Origin: Oscarella lobularis
Taxonomy: Eukaryota; Porifera; Homoscleromorpha; Homosclerophorida; Oscarellidae
Length of the DNA stretch: 64,000 nucleotides
Reading direction: 5' to 3'
Assembly (NCBI RefSeq): GCF_947507565.1
Contig: NC_089184.1
Coordinates: 3,156,066 to 3,220,065 of the forward strand
The notes beneath the pieces were generated by a model that saw only the letters and a list, made by a program, of their open reading frames with translations, was not told the DNA's origin and ran no database searches. A program made the position numbers and the translations under genes. Numbering within the stretch: the first letter of the stretch is position 1; each line of letters starts with the position of its first letter. Below are positions 41,728-54,200 of this stretch, in pieces.

Positions 41728-43243
41728 CTTTCATTTGAATGTACATGTTTTCATTTGAATCCACAGAGCCGCAAGTAAATGCACAGGCTTTCATTTGAAT
41801 GCACAGGCTTTCAATTGAATGCACAGGTTTCATTTGAATCCACACGCTCTCTATTGAATGCACAGTCTTTCAATTCAATGCACAGGCTTTCATTTGAAAG
41901 CACAGGCTTTCATTTGAATTCACAGGCTTTTATTTGAATGCACAGGCTTTCATTTGAATGCACATGCTTTCATTTGAATGCACAAGCTTTCATTTGAATG
42001 CACTGGCTTTCATTTGAATGCACATGCTTTCATTTGAATGCACAAGCTATTATTTTAATGCACATGCTTTCATTTGAATGCACAGGCTTTTATTTGAATG
42101 CACATGCTTTCATTTGAATGCACATGCTTTCATTTGAATGCACAAGCATTTATTTGAATGCACAGACTTTCATTTGAATGCACATGCTTTCATTTGAATG
42201 CACAGGCTTTCATTTGAATGCACATGCTTTCATTTGAATGCACAGGCTTTTTTTGAATGCACAGGCTTTCATTTGAATGCACAGGCTTTCATTTGAATAC
42301 ACAAGCTTTTATTTGAATGCACATGCTTTCATTTGAATGCACAGGCTTTCATTTGATTAAACAGGCTTTCATTTGAATGCACATGCTTTTATTTGAATGC
42401 ACAGGCTTTCGTTTGAATGCACAGGCTTTCATTTAAACGCACATGCTTTCATTTGAATGCACAGGCTTTCATTTGAATGCACAGGCTTTCATTTGAATGC
42501 ACATGCTTTCAATTGAATGCACAGGCTTTCATTTGAATGCACAAGCTTTCATTTGAATGCACAGGCTTTCATTTGAATGCACATGCTTTCAATTGAATGC
42601 ACAGGCTTTCATTTGAATGCACAGGCTTTCATTTGAATACACAAGCTTTCATTTGAATGCACAGGCTTTCATTTGAATGCACAGGGTCTCAAGTGAGTGC
42701 ACAGGCTCTCAATTGAATTCAGACGCTTTCATTTGAATGCACAGGCTTTCTTTTGAATGCACATGCTTACATTTGAATGCACAGGCTTTCATTTGAATGC
42801 ACAGGCTTTCATTTGAATACACAAGCTTTTATTTGAAAGCACATGCTTACATTTGAATGCACATGCTTTCATTTGAATGCACAGGCTTTCATTTGAATGC
42901 ACAGGCTTTCATTTGAATGCACAGGGTCTCAAGTGAGTGCACAGGCTCTCAATTGAATTGAGACGCTTTCATTTGAATGCACAGGCTTTCCTTTGAATGC
43001 ACAGGCTTTCATTTGAATGCACAGGCTTTCTTTTGAATGCACAGGCTTTCATTTGAATGCACAGGTCTTCATTTGAATGCACAGGCTTTCATTTGAATGC
43101 TCAGGCTTTCATTTGAATGCACAGGCTTTCATTTGAATACACAAGCTTTCATTTGAATGCACAGGCTTTCATTTGAATGCACAGGCTTTCATTTGGATGC
43201 ACAGGCTTTCATTTGAATGCACACTCTCTCAATTGAATGCAGT
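41728..43243. repeat. 20-bp tandem repeat (CTTTCATTTGAATGCACAGG)
   Basis: About 75 copies of a 20-bp unit. The main variation is ACAGG versus ACATG or ACAAG at one end. A block carrying AGGGTCTCAAGTGAGTGCAC recurs at 42684 and 42924, showing superimposed longer-period duplication of 240 bp. Confidence 0.93.
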
Positions 43244-43271
43244 GTGAAATCTTTGTTTTCAATACTTGTTT

Positions 43272-43305
43272 TGACGTCACATCTATATTCTACCATAGTC
43301 ACGTG
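43272..43305 (+). promoter_or_regulatory. CRE plus E-box in the unique island between satellites
   Basis: TGACGTCA at 43272-43279 and CACGTG at 43300-43305 lie 40-70 bp upstream of a candidate first exon, in the only non-repetitive stretch (about 43244-43580) of the satellite region. Confidence 0.4.
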
Positions 43306-43342
43306 CGTACGTTAGCGCGCTTGACTCGTTTGTTACGAATGA

Positions 43343-43402
43343 ATGGAAAACGGCTCAAAACGAGGGATTCGAAGCTTGAGCGACGTCAAAAGAGTGAAAG
43401 AG
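43343..43402 (+). CDS. Candidate first coding exon (20 codons) ending in a splice donor
   Basis: ATG at 43343 opens MENGSKRGIRSLSDVKRVKE, and the exon ends at the strong donor GAG|GTGAGT at 43403. Motifs upstream suit a promoter. No matching downstream exon is visible in the window: the next AG acceptor is about 20 bp on, too close for an intron, and the rest is satellite. If real, its first intron would exceed 20 kb in a genome whose introns are near 60 bp. A chance frame is equally possible. Confidence 0.25.
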
Positions 43403-43560
43403 GTGAGTTTTGAGTAGTTTAGAACCCGTTCGACCTTTCGCAATGGCGCGAAACGATCGAAATCGAGGCGTCGTGTGGCCAAGGTGCGACGCGCACTGCG
43501 AAATGCTCTGGAATCGTTTCGTTTCGACGCAGAATCATGTGTTCGGAACGCTACGAAGCG

Positions 43561-43800
43561 TTTAGCTGCATTCTGTCGCGTTATTCTGAATAAATGCCGC
43601 ATTTACTCTGAATAATTCTGAATTTATTCTGAATCAATGCTGCATTTATTCAGAATAAATGCTGCAATTATTCTGAAAAAATGCTGCATTTATTCTGAAT
43701 AATGCTGCATTTACTCTGAATAATTCTGCATTTATTCTGAATATTTGCTGCATTTATTCTGAATAAATGCTGCATTTATTCTGAATAAATGCTGCATGAA
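43561..43800. repeat. 22-bp tandem repeat with self-complementary units
   Basis: About ten irregular copies of TTATTCTGAATAAATGCTGC + AT. ATTCTGAAT and GAATAAATGC...GCATTTATTC parts are mutually complementary, so long hairpins could form. Confidence 0.8.
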
Positions 43801-43996
43801 TTCTCAATGAATTCGCATTCGCCTTCGCCTTCGCATTCGCCTTCGCATTCGCCTTTGAATTCGCATTCGCCTTCGAATTCGCATTTGCATTCGATTTCGA
43901 ATTCGAATTTGCCTTCGAATTCGCATTCGCATTCGCCTTCGAATTCAAACTCGAATTCGCCTTCGAATTCAAATTCGCCTTCAAATTCGAATTATT
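43801..43996. repeat. Hexamer-like array (TTCGCATTCGCC / TTCGAATTCGAA)
   Basis: About 30 units of 6 bp made from CTTCGC, ATTCGC, GAATTC and related words. The plus frame reads as Ser-His, Ser-Pro and Ser-Asn dipeptides, and the minus frame as Ala-Asn and Ala-Lys, both from periodicity. Confidence 0.85.
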
Positions 43997-45228
43997 AGGA
44001 GAGACCCGTTGGCTAACCCCCTGTAATTTCGCTGTAATTTATTACAGGAGAGACCCGTTGTCTAGCCCCTGTAATTTCGCTGTAATTTATTACAGGAGAG
44101 ACCAGTTGGCTAACCCCCTGTAATTTCGCTGTAATTTATTACAGGAGATACCCGTTGGCTAACCCCCTGTAATTTCGCTGTAATTTGTTACAGTAGAGAC
44201 CCGTTAGCTAGCCCCTATAATTTCGCTGTAATTTATTACAGGAGAGACCCGTTGGCTAACCCCCTGTAATTTTGCTGTAATTTATTACAGGAGAGACCCG
44301 TTAGCTAACCCCCTGTAATTTCGCTGTAATTTATTATTAGGATAGACCCGTTGTCTAGCCCCTGTAATTTCGCTGTAATTTATTCCAGGAGAGACCCGTT
44401 GGCTAGCCCCCTGCAATTTGGCTGTAACTTTTTACAGGAGAGACCCGTTGGCTAGCCCCCTGTAAGTTGGCTGTAATTTATTCCAGGAGAGACCCGTTGA
44501 CTAACCCCCTGTAATTTCGCTGTAGTTTATTACAGGAGAGACCCATTGGCTAGCTCCTATAAATTCGCTGTAATTTATTACAGGAGATACCCGTTAGCTA
44601 GCCTCTGTAATTTCGCTGTAATTTATTACAGGAGAGACCCGTTGGCTAACCCCCTGTAATTTCGCTGTAGTTTATTACAGGAGAGACCCGTTGGCTAGCC
44701 CCCTGTAAATTCGCTGTAATTTATTACAGGAGATACCCGTTTGCTAACCCCCTGTAATTTCGCTGTAATTTATTGCAGAAGAGACCCGTTGGCTAGCCCC
44801 TGTAAATTCGCTGTAATTTATTACAGGAGATACCCGTTGGCTAACCCCCTGTAATTTCGCTGTAATTTATTGCAGGAGAGACCCGTTGGCTAGCCCCTGT
44901 AATTTCGCTGTAATTTATTACAGGAAAGACCCGTTGGCTAGCCCCCTGTAATTTCGCTGTAATTTATTACACGAGAGACTTGTTTGCTAACCCCCTGTAA
45001 TTTCGCTGTAATTTATTACAGGAGAGACCCGTTGGCTAACCTCCTGTAATTTTGCTGTAATTTATTACAGGAGAGACCCGTTGGCTAACCCCCTGTAAAT
45101 TCGCTGTAATTTATTACAGGAGAGACCCTTTGGCTAGCCCTAGTAATTTCGCTGTAATTTAATACAGGAGAGACCCTTTGGCTAGCCCCTGTAATTTTGC
45201 TGTAATTTATTACAGGAGAGACCCGTTG
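43997..45228. repeat. 48/49-bp tandem repeat
   Basis: About 25 copies of AGGAGAGACCCGTTGGCTAA + CCCCCTGTAATTTCGCTGTA + ATTTATTAC. Successive GAGACCCG motifs at 44001 and 44050 show the 49-bp spacing, and copies with one fewer C are 48 bp. CTGTAATTT recurs twice per unit. Confidence 0.92.
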
Positions 45229-48200
45229 GGCCCTCAACTTTATCTTCAATGCCTTAGAATCGAAGTTTAGGCTCTCAACTTTATCTTCAGGGCCTTAGAA
45301 ACAGAGTTTAGGCCCTCAACTTTATCTTTAGCTCCTTAGAATCAAAGTTTAAGCCCTTAACTTTATCTTTAGGACCTTAGAATCAAATTTAGGCTCTCAT
45401 CTTTATCTTCAGAACCTAAAAATCGAAGTTTATGCCCTCAACTTTATCTTCAGGGCCTTAGAATCAATTTTTAGGCCCTCAACTTATCTTCAGGTCCCTA
45501 GAATCAAAGTTTAGGCCCTCAACTTTATCTTCAAATCCTTAGAATCAAAGTTTAGGCCCTCAACTTTATCTTCAGGCTCTTAGAATCAAAGTTTAGGCCA
45601 TCAACTTTATCTTCAGGTCCTTAGAATCAAAGTCTAGGCCCTCAACTTTGTCTTCATGTCTTTAGAATCAGAGTTTTGGCTCTGAACTTTAACTTCAGAC
45701 CCTTAGAATCAAAGTTTGGGCCTTCAAATTTCTCTTCAGGGCCTTAGAATCAAAGTTTTGGCCTTCAACTTTATCTTCAGGGCCTTAGAATCAAAGTCTA
45801 GGCCCTCAAGTTTATCTTCAGGGCCTTAGAATCAGAGTTTAGGCCCTCAACTTTATCTTCAGGTCCTTAGAATCAAAGTTTAGTCTCTCAACTTTATCTT
45901 CAGGTCCTTAGAATCGGAGTTTAGGCCCTCAACTTTATCTTCAAGACCTTAGAATCAAAGTTTAGGCGTTCAACTTTATCTTCAGGGCCTTAGAATCAAA
46001 GTTTAGGCCCTCAACTTTATCTTCAGGTGCTTAGAATCAGAGTTTTGACCCTGAACTTTAACTTCAGACCGTTAGAATCAAAGTTTAGACTTTCAACTTT
46101 ATCTTCAGGTTCTTAGAATCAGAGTTTTGGCTCTGCACTTTAACTTCAGACCCTTAGAATCAAAGTTTGGGCCTTCAAATTTCTCTTCAGGGCCTTAGAA
46201 TCAAAGTTTTGGCCTTCAACTTTATCTTTAGCGCCTTAGAATCAAAGTCTCGTCCCTCAAGTTTATCTTCAGGGCCTTAGAATCAGAGTTTAGGCCCTCA
46301 ACTTTATCTTCAGGTCCTTAGAATCAAAGTTTAGTCTCTCAACTTTATCTTCAGGTCCTTAGAATCGGAGTTTAGGCCCTCAACTTTATCTTCAAGACCT
46401 TAGAATCAAAGTTTAGGCGTTCAACTTTATCTTCAGGTGCTTAGAATCAGAGTTTTGACCGTGAACTTTAACTTCAGACCGTTAGAATCAAAGTTTAGAC
46501 TTTCAACTTTATCTTCAGGTTCTTAGAATCAGAGTTTTGGCTCTGGACTTTAACTTCAGACCCTTAGAATCAAAGTTTGGGCCTTTAACTTTATCTTCAG
46601 CGCCTTAGAATCAAAGTCTCGTCCCTCAAGTTTATCTTCAGTGCCTTAGAATCAGAGTTTAGGCCCTCAACTTTATCTTCAGGCCCTTAGAATCAAAGTC
46701 TAGGCCCTCAACTTTATCTTAAGGCCCTTAGAATAAAAGTTTAGGCCCCCAACTTTATCTTCAGGTCCTTAGAATCAAAGTTTAGTCTCTCAACTTTATC
46801 TTCAGGTCCTTAGAATCGGAGTTTAGGCCCTCAACTTTATCTTCAGACCCTTAGAATCAAAGTTTAGGCGTTCAACTTTATCTTCAGGGCCTTAGAATCA
46901 AAGTTTAGGCCCTCAACTTTATCTTCAGGTCATTAGAATCACAGTTTAATCTCTCAACTTTATCTTCAGGTCCTTAGAATCAAAGTTTAGGCCCTCAACT
47001 TTATCTTCAGGCTCTTAGAATCAAAGTTTAGGCCCTCAACTTTATCTTCATGTCCTTAGAATCAGAGTTTTGGCCATGACCGTTATCTTCAGGCCCTTAG
47101 AATCAATGTTTGGGCCTTCAACTTTATCTTCAGGGTCTTAGAATTAGAGTTTCGGCGCTCAACTTTATCTTCAGGGCCTTAGAATCAGAGTTAAGGCCCT
47201 CATCTTTATCTTCAGGTCCTTAGAATCAAAGTCTAGGCCCTCAACTTTATCTTCACGCCCTTAGAATAAAAGTTTAGGCCCTCAACTTTATCTTCAGGCT
47301 CTTAGAATCAAAGTTTAGGCCATCAACTTTGTCTTCAGGTCCTTAGAATCAGAGTTTAGGCCCTCAACTTTATCTTCAGGTCATTAGAATCACAGTTTAA
47401 TCTCTCAACTTTATCTTCAGGTCCTTAGAATCAAAGTTTAGGCCCTCAACTTTATCTTCATGTCCTTAGAATCAGAGTTTTGGCCATGACCTTTATCTTC
47501 AGGCCCTTAGAATCAATGTTTGGGCCTTCAACTTTATCTTCAGGGTCTTAGAATTAGAGTTTCGGCGCTCAAGTTTATCTTCAGGGCCTTAGAATCAGAG
47601 TTAAGGCCCTCATCTTTATCTTCAGGTCCTTAGAATCAAAGTCTAGGCCCTCAACTTTATCTTCACGCCCTTAGAATAAAAGTTTAGGCCCTCAACTTTA
47701 TCTTCAGGCTCTTAGAATCAAAGTTTAGGCCATCAACTTTGTCTTCAGGTCCTTAGAATCAGAGTTTTGGCTCTGAACTTTAACTTCAGACCCTTAGAAT
47801 CAAAGTTTGGGCCTTCAAATTTCTCTTCAGGGCCTTAGAATCAAAGTTTAGGCCTTCAACTTTATCTTCAGGGCCTTAGAATCAAAATTTAGGCCCTCAA
47901 CTTCATCTTCAGGTCCCTAGAATCAAAGTTTAGGCCCACTACTTTATCTTCAGGCCCTTGGAATCAAAGTTTAGGCGTTCAACTTTATCTTCAGGGCCTT
48001 AGAATCAAAGTTTAGGCCCTCAACTTTATCTTCAGGTCATTAGAATCACAGTTTAATCTCTCAACTTTATCTTCAGGTCCTTAGAATCAAAGTTTAGGCC
48101 CTCAACTTTATCTTCATGTCCTTAGAATCAGAGTTTTGGCCATGACCTTTATCTTCAGGCCCTTAGAATCAATGTTTGGGCCTTCAACTTTATCTTCAGG

Positions 48201-51200
48201 GTCTTAGAATTAGAGTTTCGGCGCTCAACTTTATCTTCAGGGCCTTAGAATCAGAGTTAATGCCCTCATCTTTATCTTCAGGTCCTTAGAATCAAAGTCT
48301 AGGCCCTCAACTTTATCTTCACGCCCTTAGAATAAAAGTTTAGGCCCTCAACTTTATCTTCAGGCTCTTAGAATCAAACTTTAGGCCATCAACTTTGTCT
48401 TCAGGTCCTTAGAATCAGAGTTTTGGCTCTGAACTTTAACTTCAGACCCTTAGAATAAAAGTTTGGGCCTTCAAATTTCTCTTCAGGGCCTTAGAATCAA
48501 AGTTTAGGCCTTCAACTTTATCTTCAGGGCCTTAGAATCAAAATTTAGGCCCTCAACTTCATCTTCAGGTCCCTAGAATCAAAGTTTAGGCCCTCAACTT
48601 TATCTTCAGGTCCTTAGAATCAAAGTTTAGTCTCTCAACTTTATCTTCAGCTTCTTAAAATCGGAGTTTAGGCCCTCAACATTATCTTCAGGCCCTTAGA
48701 ATCACAGTTTAGGCGTTCAACTTTATCTTCAGGGCCTTAGAATCAAAGTTTAGGCCCTCAACTTTATCTTCAGGTCCTTAGAATCAAATTTTTGGCCTTG
48801 AACTTTATCTTCAGCGCCTTAGAATCAAAGTCTCGTCCCTCAAGTTTATCTTCAGGGCCTTAGAATCAGAGTTTAAGCCCTCAACTTTATCTTCAGGCCC
48901 TTAGAATCAAAGTCTAGGCCCTCAACTTTATCTTCAGCCCCTTAGAATAAAAGTTTAGGCCCTCAACTTTATCTTCAGGCTCTTAGAATCAAAGTTTAGG
49001 CGTTCAACTTTATCTTCAGGTCCTTAGAATCGGAGTTTAGGCCCTCAACTTTATCTTCAGGCCCTTAGAATCAAAGTTTAGTCTCTCAACTTTATCTTCA
49101 GGTCCTTAGAATCAAAGTTTAGGCTCTCAACTTTATCTTCAGGCTCTTAGAATCAAAGTTTAGGCCCTCAACTTTATCTTCATGTCCTTAGAATCAGAGT
49201 TTTGGCCATGACCTTTATCTTCAGGCCCTTAGAATCAATGTTTGGGCCTTCAACTTTATCTTCACGCCCTTAGAAAAAAAGTTTAGGCCCTCAACTTTAT
49301 CTTCAGGCTCTTAGAATCAAAGTTTAGGCCCTCAACTTTATCTTCATGTCCTTAGAATCAGAGTTTTGGCCATAACCTTTATCTTCAGGCCCTTAGAATC
49401 AATGTTTGGGCCTTCAACTTTATCTTCACGCCCTTAGAATAAAAGTTTAGGCCCTCAACTTTATCTTCAGGCTCTTAGAATCAAAGTTTAGGCCATCAAC
49501 TTTGTCTTCAGGTCCTTAGAATCAGAGTTTTGGCTCTGAACTTTAACTTCAGACCCTTAGAATCAAAGTTTGGGCCTTCAAATTTCTCTTCAGGGCCTTA
49601 GAATCAAAGTTTAGGCCTTCAACTTTATCTTCAGGGCCTTAGAATCAAAGTCTAGACCCTCAACTTTATCTTCAGGGCCTTAGAGTTTAGGCCCTCAACT
49701 TTATCTTCAGGTCCTTAGAATCAAAATTTAGGCCCTCAACTTCATCTTCAAGTCCCTAGAATCAAAATTTAGGCCCTCAACTTTATCTTCAGGTCCTTAG
49801 AATCAAAGTTTAGTCTCTCAACTTTATCTTCAGTTTCTTAAAATCGGAGTTTAGGCCCTCAACTTTATCTTCAGGCCCTTAGAATCACAGTTTAGGCGTT
49901 CAACTTTATCTTCAGGGCCTTAGAATCAAAGTTTAGGCCCTCAACTTTATCTTCAGGTCCTTAGAATCAAAGTTTAGTCTGTCAACTTTATCTTCAGGCC
50001 CTTAGAATAAAAGTTTAGGCCCTCAACTTTATCTTCAGGCTCTTAGAATCAAAGTTTAGGCCATCAACTTTATCTTCAGGTCCTTAGAATCAAAGTCTAG
50101 GCCCTCAACTTTATCTTCAGGGCCTTAGAATCAGAGTTTAGGCCCTCAACTTTATCTTCAGGTCCCTAGAATCAGAGTTTTGACCCTGAACTTTAACTTC
50201 AGACCTTTAGAATCAAAGTTTAGTCTCTCAACTTTATCTTCAGGTCCTTAGAATCAAAGTTTAGTCTGTCAACTTTATCTTCAGGGCCTTAGAATAAAAG
50301 TTTAGGCCCTCAACTTTATCTTCAGGCCCTTAGAATCAAAGTTTAGGCGTTCAACTTTATCTTCAGGTCCTTAGAATCAAAGTCTAGGCCCTCAACTTTA
50401 TCTTCATGTCCTTAGAATCAGAGTTTTGGCTCTGAACTTTAACTTCAGACCCTTAGAATCAAAGTTTGGGCCTTCAAATTTCTCTTCAGGGCCTTAGAAT
50501 CAAATTTTTGGCCTTCAACTTTATCTTCAGGGCCCTAGAATCAAAGTCTAGGCCCTCAAGTTTATCTTCAGGGCCTTAGAATCAGAGTTTAGGCCCTCAA
50601 CTTTATCTTCAGGTCCTTAGAATCAAAGTTTAGTCTCTCAACTTTATCTTCAGGTCCTTAGAATCGGAGTTTAGGCCCTCAACTTTATCTTCAAGACCTT
50701 AGAATCAAAGTTTAGGCGTTCAACTTTATCTTCAGGGCCTTAGAATCAAAGTTTAGGCCCTCAACTTTATCTTCAGGTGCTTAGAATCAGAGTTTTGACC
50801 CTGAACTTTAACTTCAGACCCTTAGAATCAAAGTTTGGGCCTTCAAATTTCTCTTCAGGGCCTTAGAATCAAAGTTTTGGCCTTCAACTTTATCTTCAGC
50901 GCCTTAGAATCAAAGTCTCGTCCCTCAAGTTTATCTTCAGGTCCTTAGAATCAGAGTTTAGGCCCTCAACTTTATCTTCAGGCCCTTAGAATCAAAGTCT
51001 AGGCCCTCAACTTTATCTTCGGGCCCTTAGAATAAAAGTTTCGGCCCTCAACTTTATCTTCAGGTCCTTAGAATCAAAGTTTAGTCTCTCAACTTTATCT
51101 TCAGGTCCTTAGAATCGGAGTTTAGGCCCTCAACTTTATCTTCAGGCCCTTAGAATCAAAGTTTAGGCGTTCAACTTTATCTTCAGGGCCTTAGAATCAA

Positions 51201-54200
51201 AGTTTAGGCCCTCAACTTTATCTTCAGGTCATTAGAATCAAAGTTTAGTCTCTCAACTTTATCTTCAGGCTCTTAGAATCAAAGTTTAGGCCATCAACTT
51301 TATCTTCAGGGCCTTAGAATCAAAGTCTAGACCCTCAACTTTATCTTCAGGGCCTTAGAGTTTAGGCCCTCAACTTTATCTTCAGGTCCTTAGAATCAAA
51401 ATTTAGGCCCTCAACTTCATCTTCAAGTCCCTTGAATCAAAATTTAGGCCCTCAACTTTATCTTCAGGTCCTTAGAATCAAAGTTTAGTCTCTCAACTTT
51501 ATCTTCAGTTTCTTAAAATCGGAGTTTAGGCCCTCAACTTTATCTTCAGGCCCTTAGAATCACAGTTTAGGCGTTCAACTTTATCTTCAGGGCCTTAGAA
51601 TCAAAGTTTAGGCCCTCAACTTTATCTTCAGGTCCTTAGAATCAAAGTTTAGTCTGTCAACTTTATCTTCAGGCCCTTAGAATAAAAGTTTAGGCCCTCA
51701 ACTTTATCTTCAGGCTCTTAGAATCAAAGTTTAGGCCATCAACTTTATCTTCAGGTCCTTAGAATCAAAGTCTAGGCCCTCAACTTTATCTTCAGGGCCT
51801 TAGAATCAGAGTTTAGGCCCTCAACTTTATCTTCAGGTCCCTAGAATCAGAGTTTTGACCCTGAACTTTAACTTCAGACCTTTAGAATCAAAGTTTAGAC
51901 CTTCAACTTTATCTTCAGGTTCTTAGAATCAGAGTTTAGCCCTGAACTTTAACTTCAGGTCCTTAGAATCAAAGTTTAGTCTCTCAACTTTATCTTCAGG
52001 TTCTTAAAATCGGAGTTTAGGCCCTCAACATTATCTTCAGGCCCTTAGAATCACAGTTTAGGCGTTCAACTTTATCTTCAGGGCCTTAGAATCAAAGTTT
52101 AGGCCCTCAACTTTATCTTCAGGTCCTTAGAATCAAATTTTTGGCCTTGAACTTTATCTTCAGCGCCTTAGAATCAAAGTCTCGTCCCTCAAGTTTATCT
52201 TCAGGGCCTTAGAATCAGAGTTTAGGCCCTCAACTTTATCTTCAGGCCCTTAGAATCAAAGTCTAGGCCCTCAACTTTATCTTCAGCCCCTTAGAATAAA
52301 AGTTTAGGCCCTCAACTTTATCTTCAGGTCCTTAGAATCAAAGTTTAGTCTCTCAACTTTATCTTCAGGTCCTTAGAATCGGAGTTTAGGCCCTCAACTT
52401 TATCTTCAGGCCCTTAGAATCAAAGTTTAGGCGTTCAACTTTATCTTCAGGGCCTTAGAATCAAAGTCTATGCCCTCAACATTATCTTCAGGGCCTTAGA
52501 ATCAGAGTTTAGGCCCTCAACTTTATCTTCAGGCCCTTAGAATAAAAGTTTAGGCCCTCAACTTTGTCTTCAGGCTCTTAGAATCAAAGTTTAGGCCATC
52601 AACTTTATCTTCAGGTCCTTAGAATCAAAGTCTAGGCCCTCAACTTTATCTTCATGTCCTTAGAATCAGAGTTTTGGCTCTGAACTTTAACTTCAGACCC
52701 TTAGAATCAAAGTTTGGGCCTTCAAATTTCTCTTCAGGGCCTTAGAATCAAATTTTTGGCCTTCAACTTTATCTTCAGGACCCTAGAATCAAAGTCTAGG
52801 CCCTCAAGTTTATCTTCAGGGCCTTAGAATCAGAGTTTAGGCCCTCAACTTTATCTTCAGGTCCTTAGAATCAAAGTTTAGTCTCTCAACTTTATCTTTA
52901 GGGCCTTAGAATCTAAGTTTAGGCCCTCAACTTTATCTTCAGGCCCTTAGAATCAAAGTCTAGGCCCTCAACTTTATCTTCGGTCCCTTAGAATAAAAGT
53001 TTCGGCCCTCAACTTTATCTTCAGGTCCTTAGAATCAAAGTTTAGTCTCTCAACTTTATCTTCAGGTCCTTAGAATCGGAGTTTAGGCCCTCAACTTTAT
53101 CTTCAGGCCCTTAGAATCAAAGTTTAGGCGTTCAACTTTATCTTCAGGGCCTTAGAATCAAAGTTTAGGCCCTCAACTTTATCTTCAGGTCATTAGAATC
53201 AAAGTTTAGTCTCTCAACTTTATCTTCAGGTCCTTAGAATCAAAGTTTAGGCCCTCAACTTTATCTTCATGTCCTCAGAATCAGAGTTTTGGCCATGACC
53301 TTTATCTTCAGGCCCTTAGAATCAATGTTTGGGCCTTCAACTTTATCTTCACGCCCAAAGAATAAAAGTTTAGGCCCTCAACTTTATCTTCAGGCTCTTA
53401 GAATCAAAGTTTAGGCCATCAACTTTGTCTTCAGGTCCTTAGAATCAGAGTTTTGGCTCTGAACTTTAACTTCAGACCCTTAGAATCAAAGTTTGGTCCT
53501 TCAAATTTCTCTTCAGGGCCTTAGAATCAAAGTTTAGGCCTTCAACTTTATCTTCAGGGCCTTAGAATCAAAGTCTAGACCCTCAACTTTATCTTCAGGG
53601 CCTTAGAGTTTAGGCCCTCAACTTTATCTTCAGGTCCTTAGAATCAAAATTTAGGCCCTCAACTTCATCTTCAAGTCCCTAGAATCAAAATTTAGGCCCT
53701 CAACTTTATCTTCAGGTACTTAGAATCAAAGTTTAGTCTCTCAACTTTATCTTCAGTTTCTTAAAATCGGAGTTTAGGCCCTCAACTTTATCTTCAGGCC
53801 CTTAGAATCACAGTTTAGGCGTTCAACTTTATCTTCAGGGCCTTAGAATCAAAGTTTAGGCCCTCAACTTTATCTTCAGGTCCTTAGAATCAAAGTTTAG
53901 TCTGTCAACTTTATCTTCAGGCCCTTAGAATAAAAGTTTAGGCCCTCAACTTTATCTTCAGGCTCTTAGAATCAAAGTTTAGGCCATCAACTTTATCTTC
54001 AGGTCCTTAGAATCAAAGTCTAGGCCCTCAACTTTATCTTCAGGGCCTTAGAATCAGAGTTTAGGCCCTCAACTTTATCTTCAGGTCCCTAGTATCAGAG
54101 TTTTGACCCTGAACTTTAACTTCAGACCTTTAGAATCAAAGTTTAGACCTTCAACTTTATCTTCAGGTTCTTAGAATCAGAGTTTAGCCCTGAACTTTAA

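Noticed and set aside
36951-43243. CRISPR array
   Set aside because: Units are contiguous with no unique spacers, there are no cas genes, and the surroundings are eukaryotic.
43333-43602. Minus-strand 89-codon ORF in the unique island
   Set aside because: No domain, and it overlaps both the repeat edge and the better plus-strand exon candidate.
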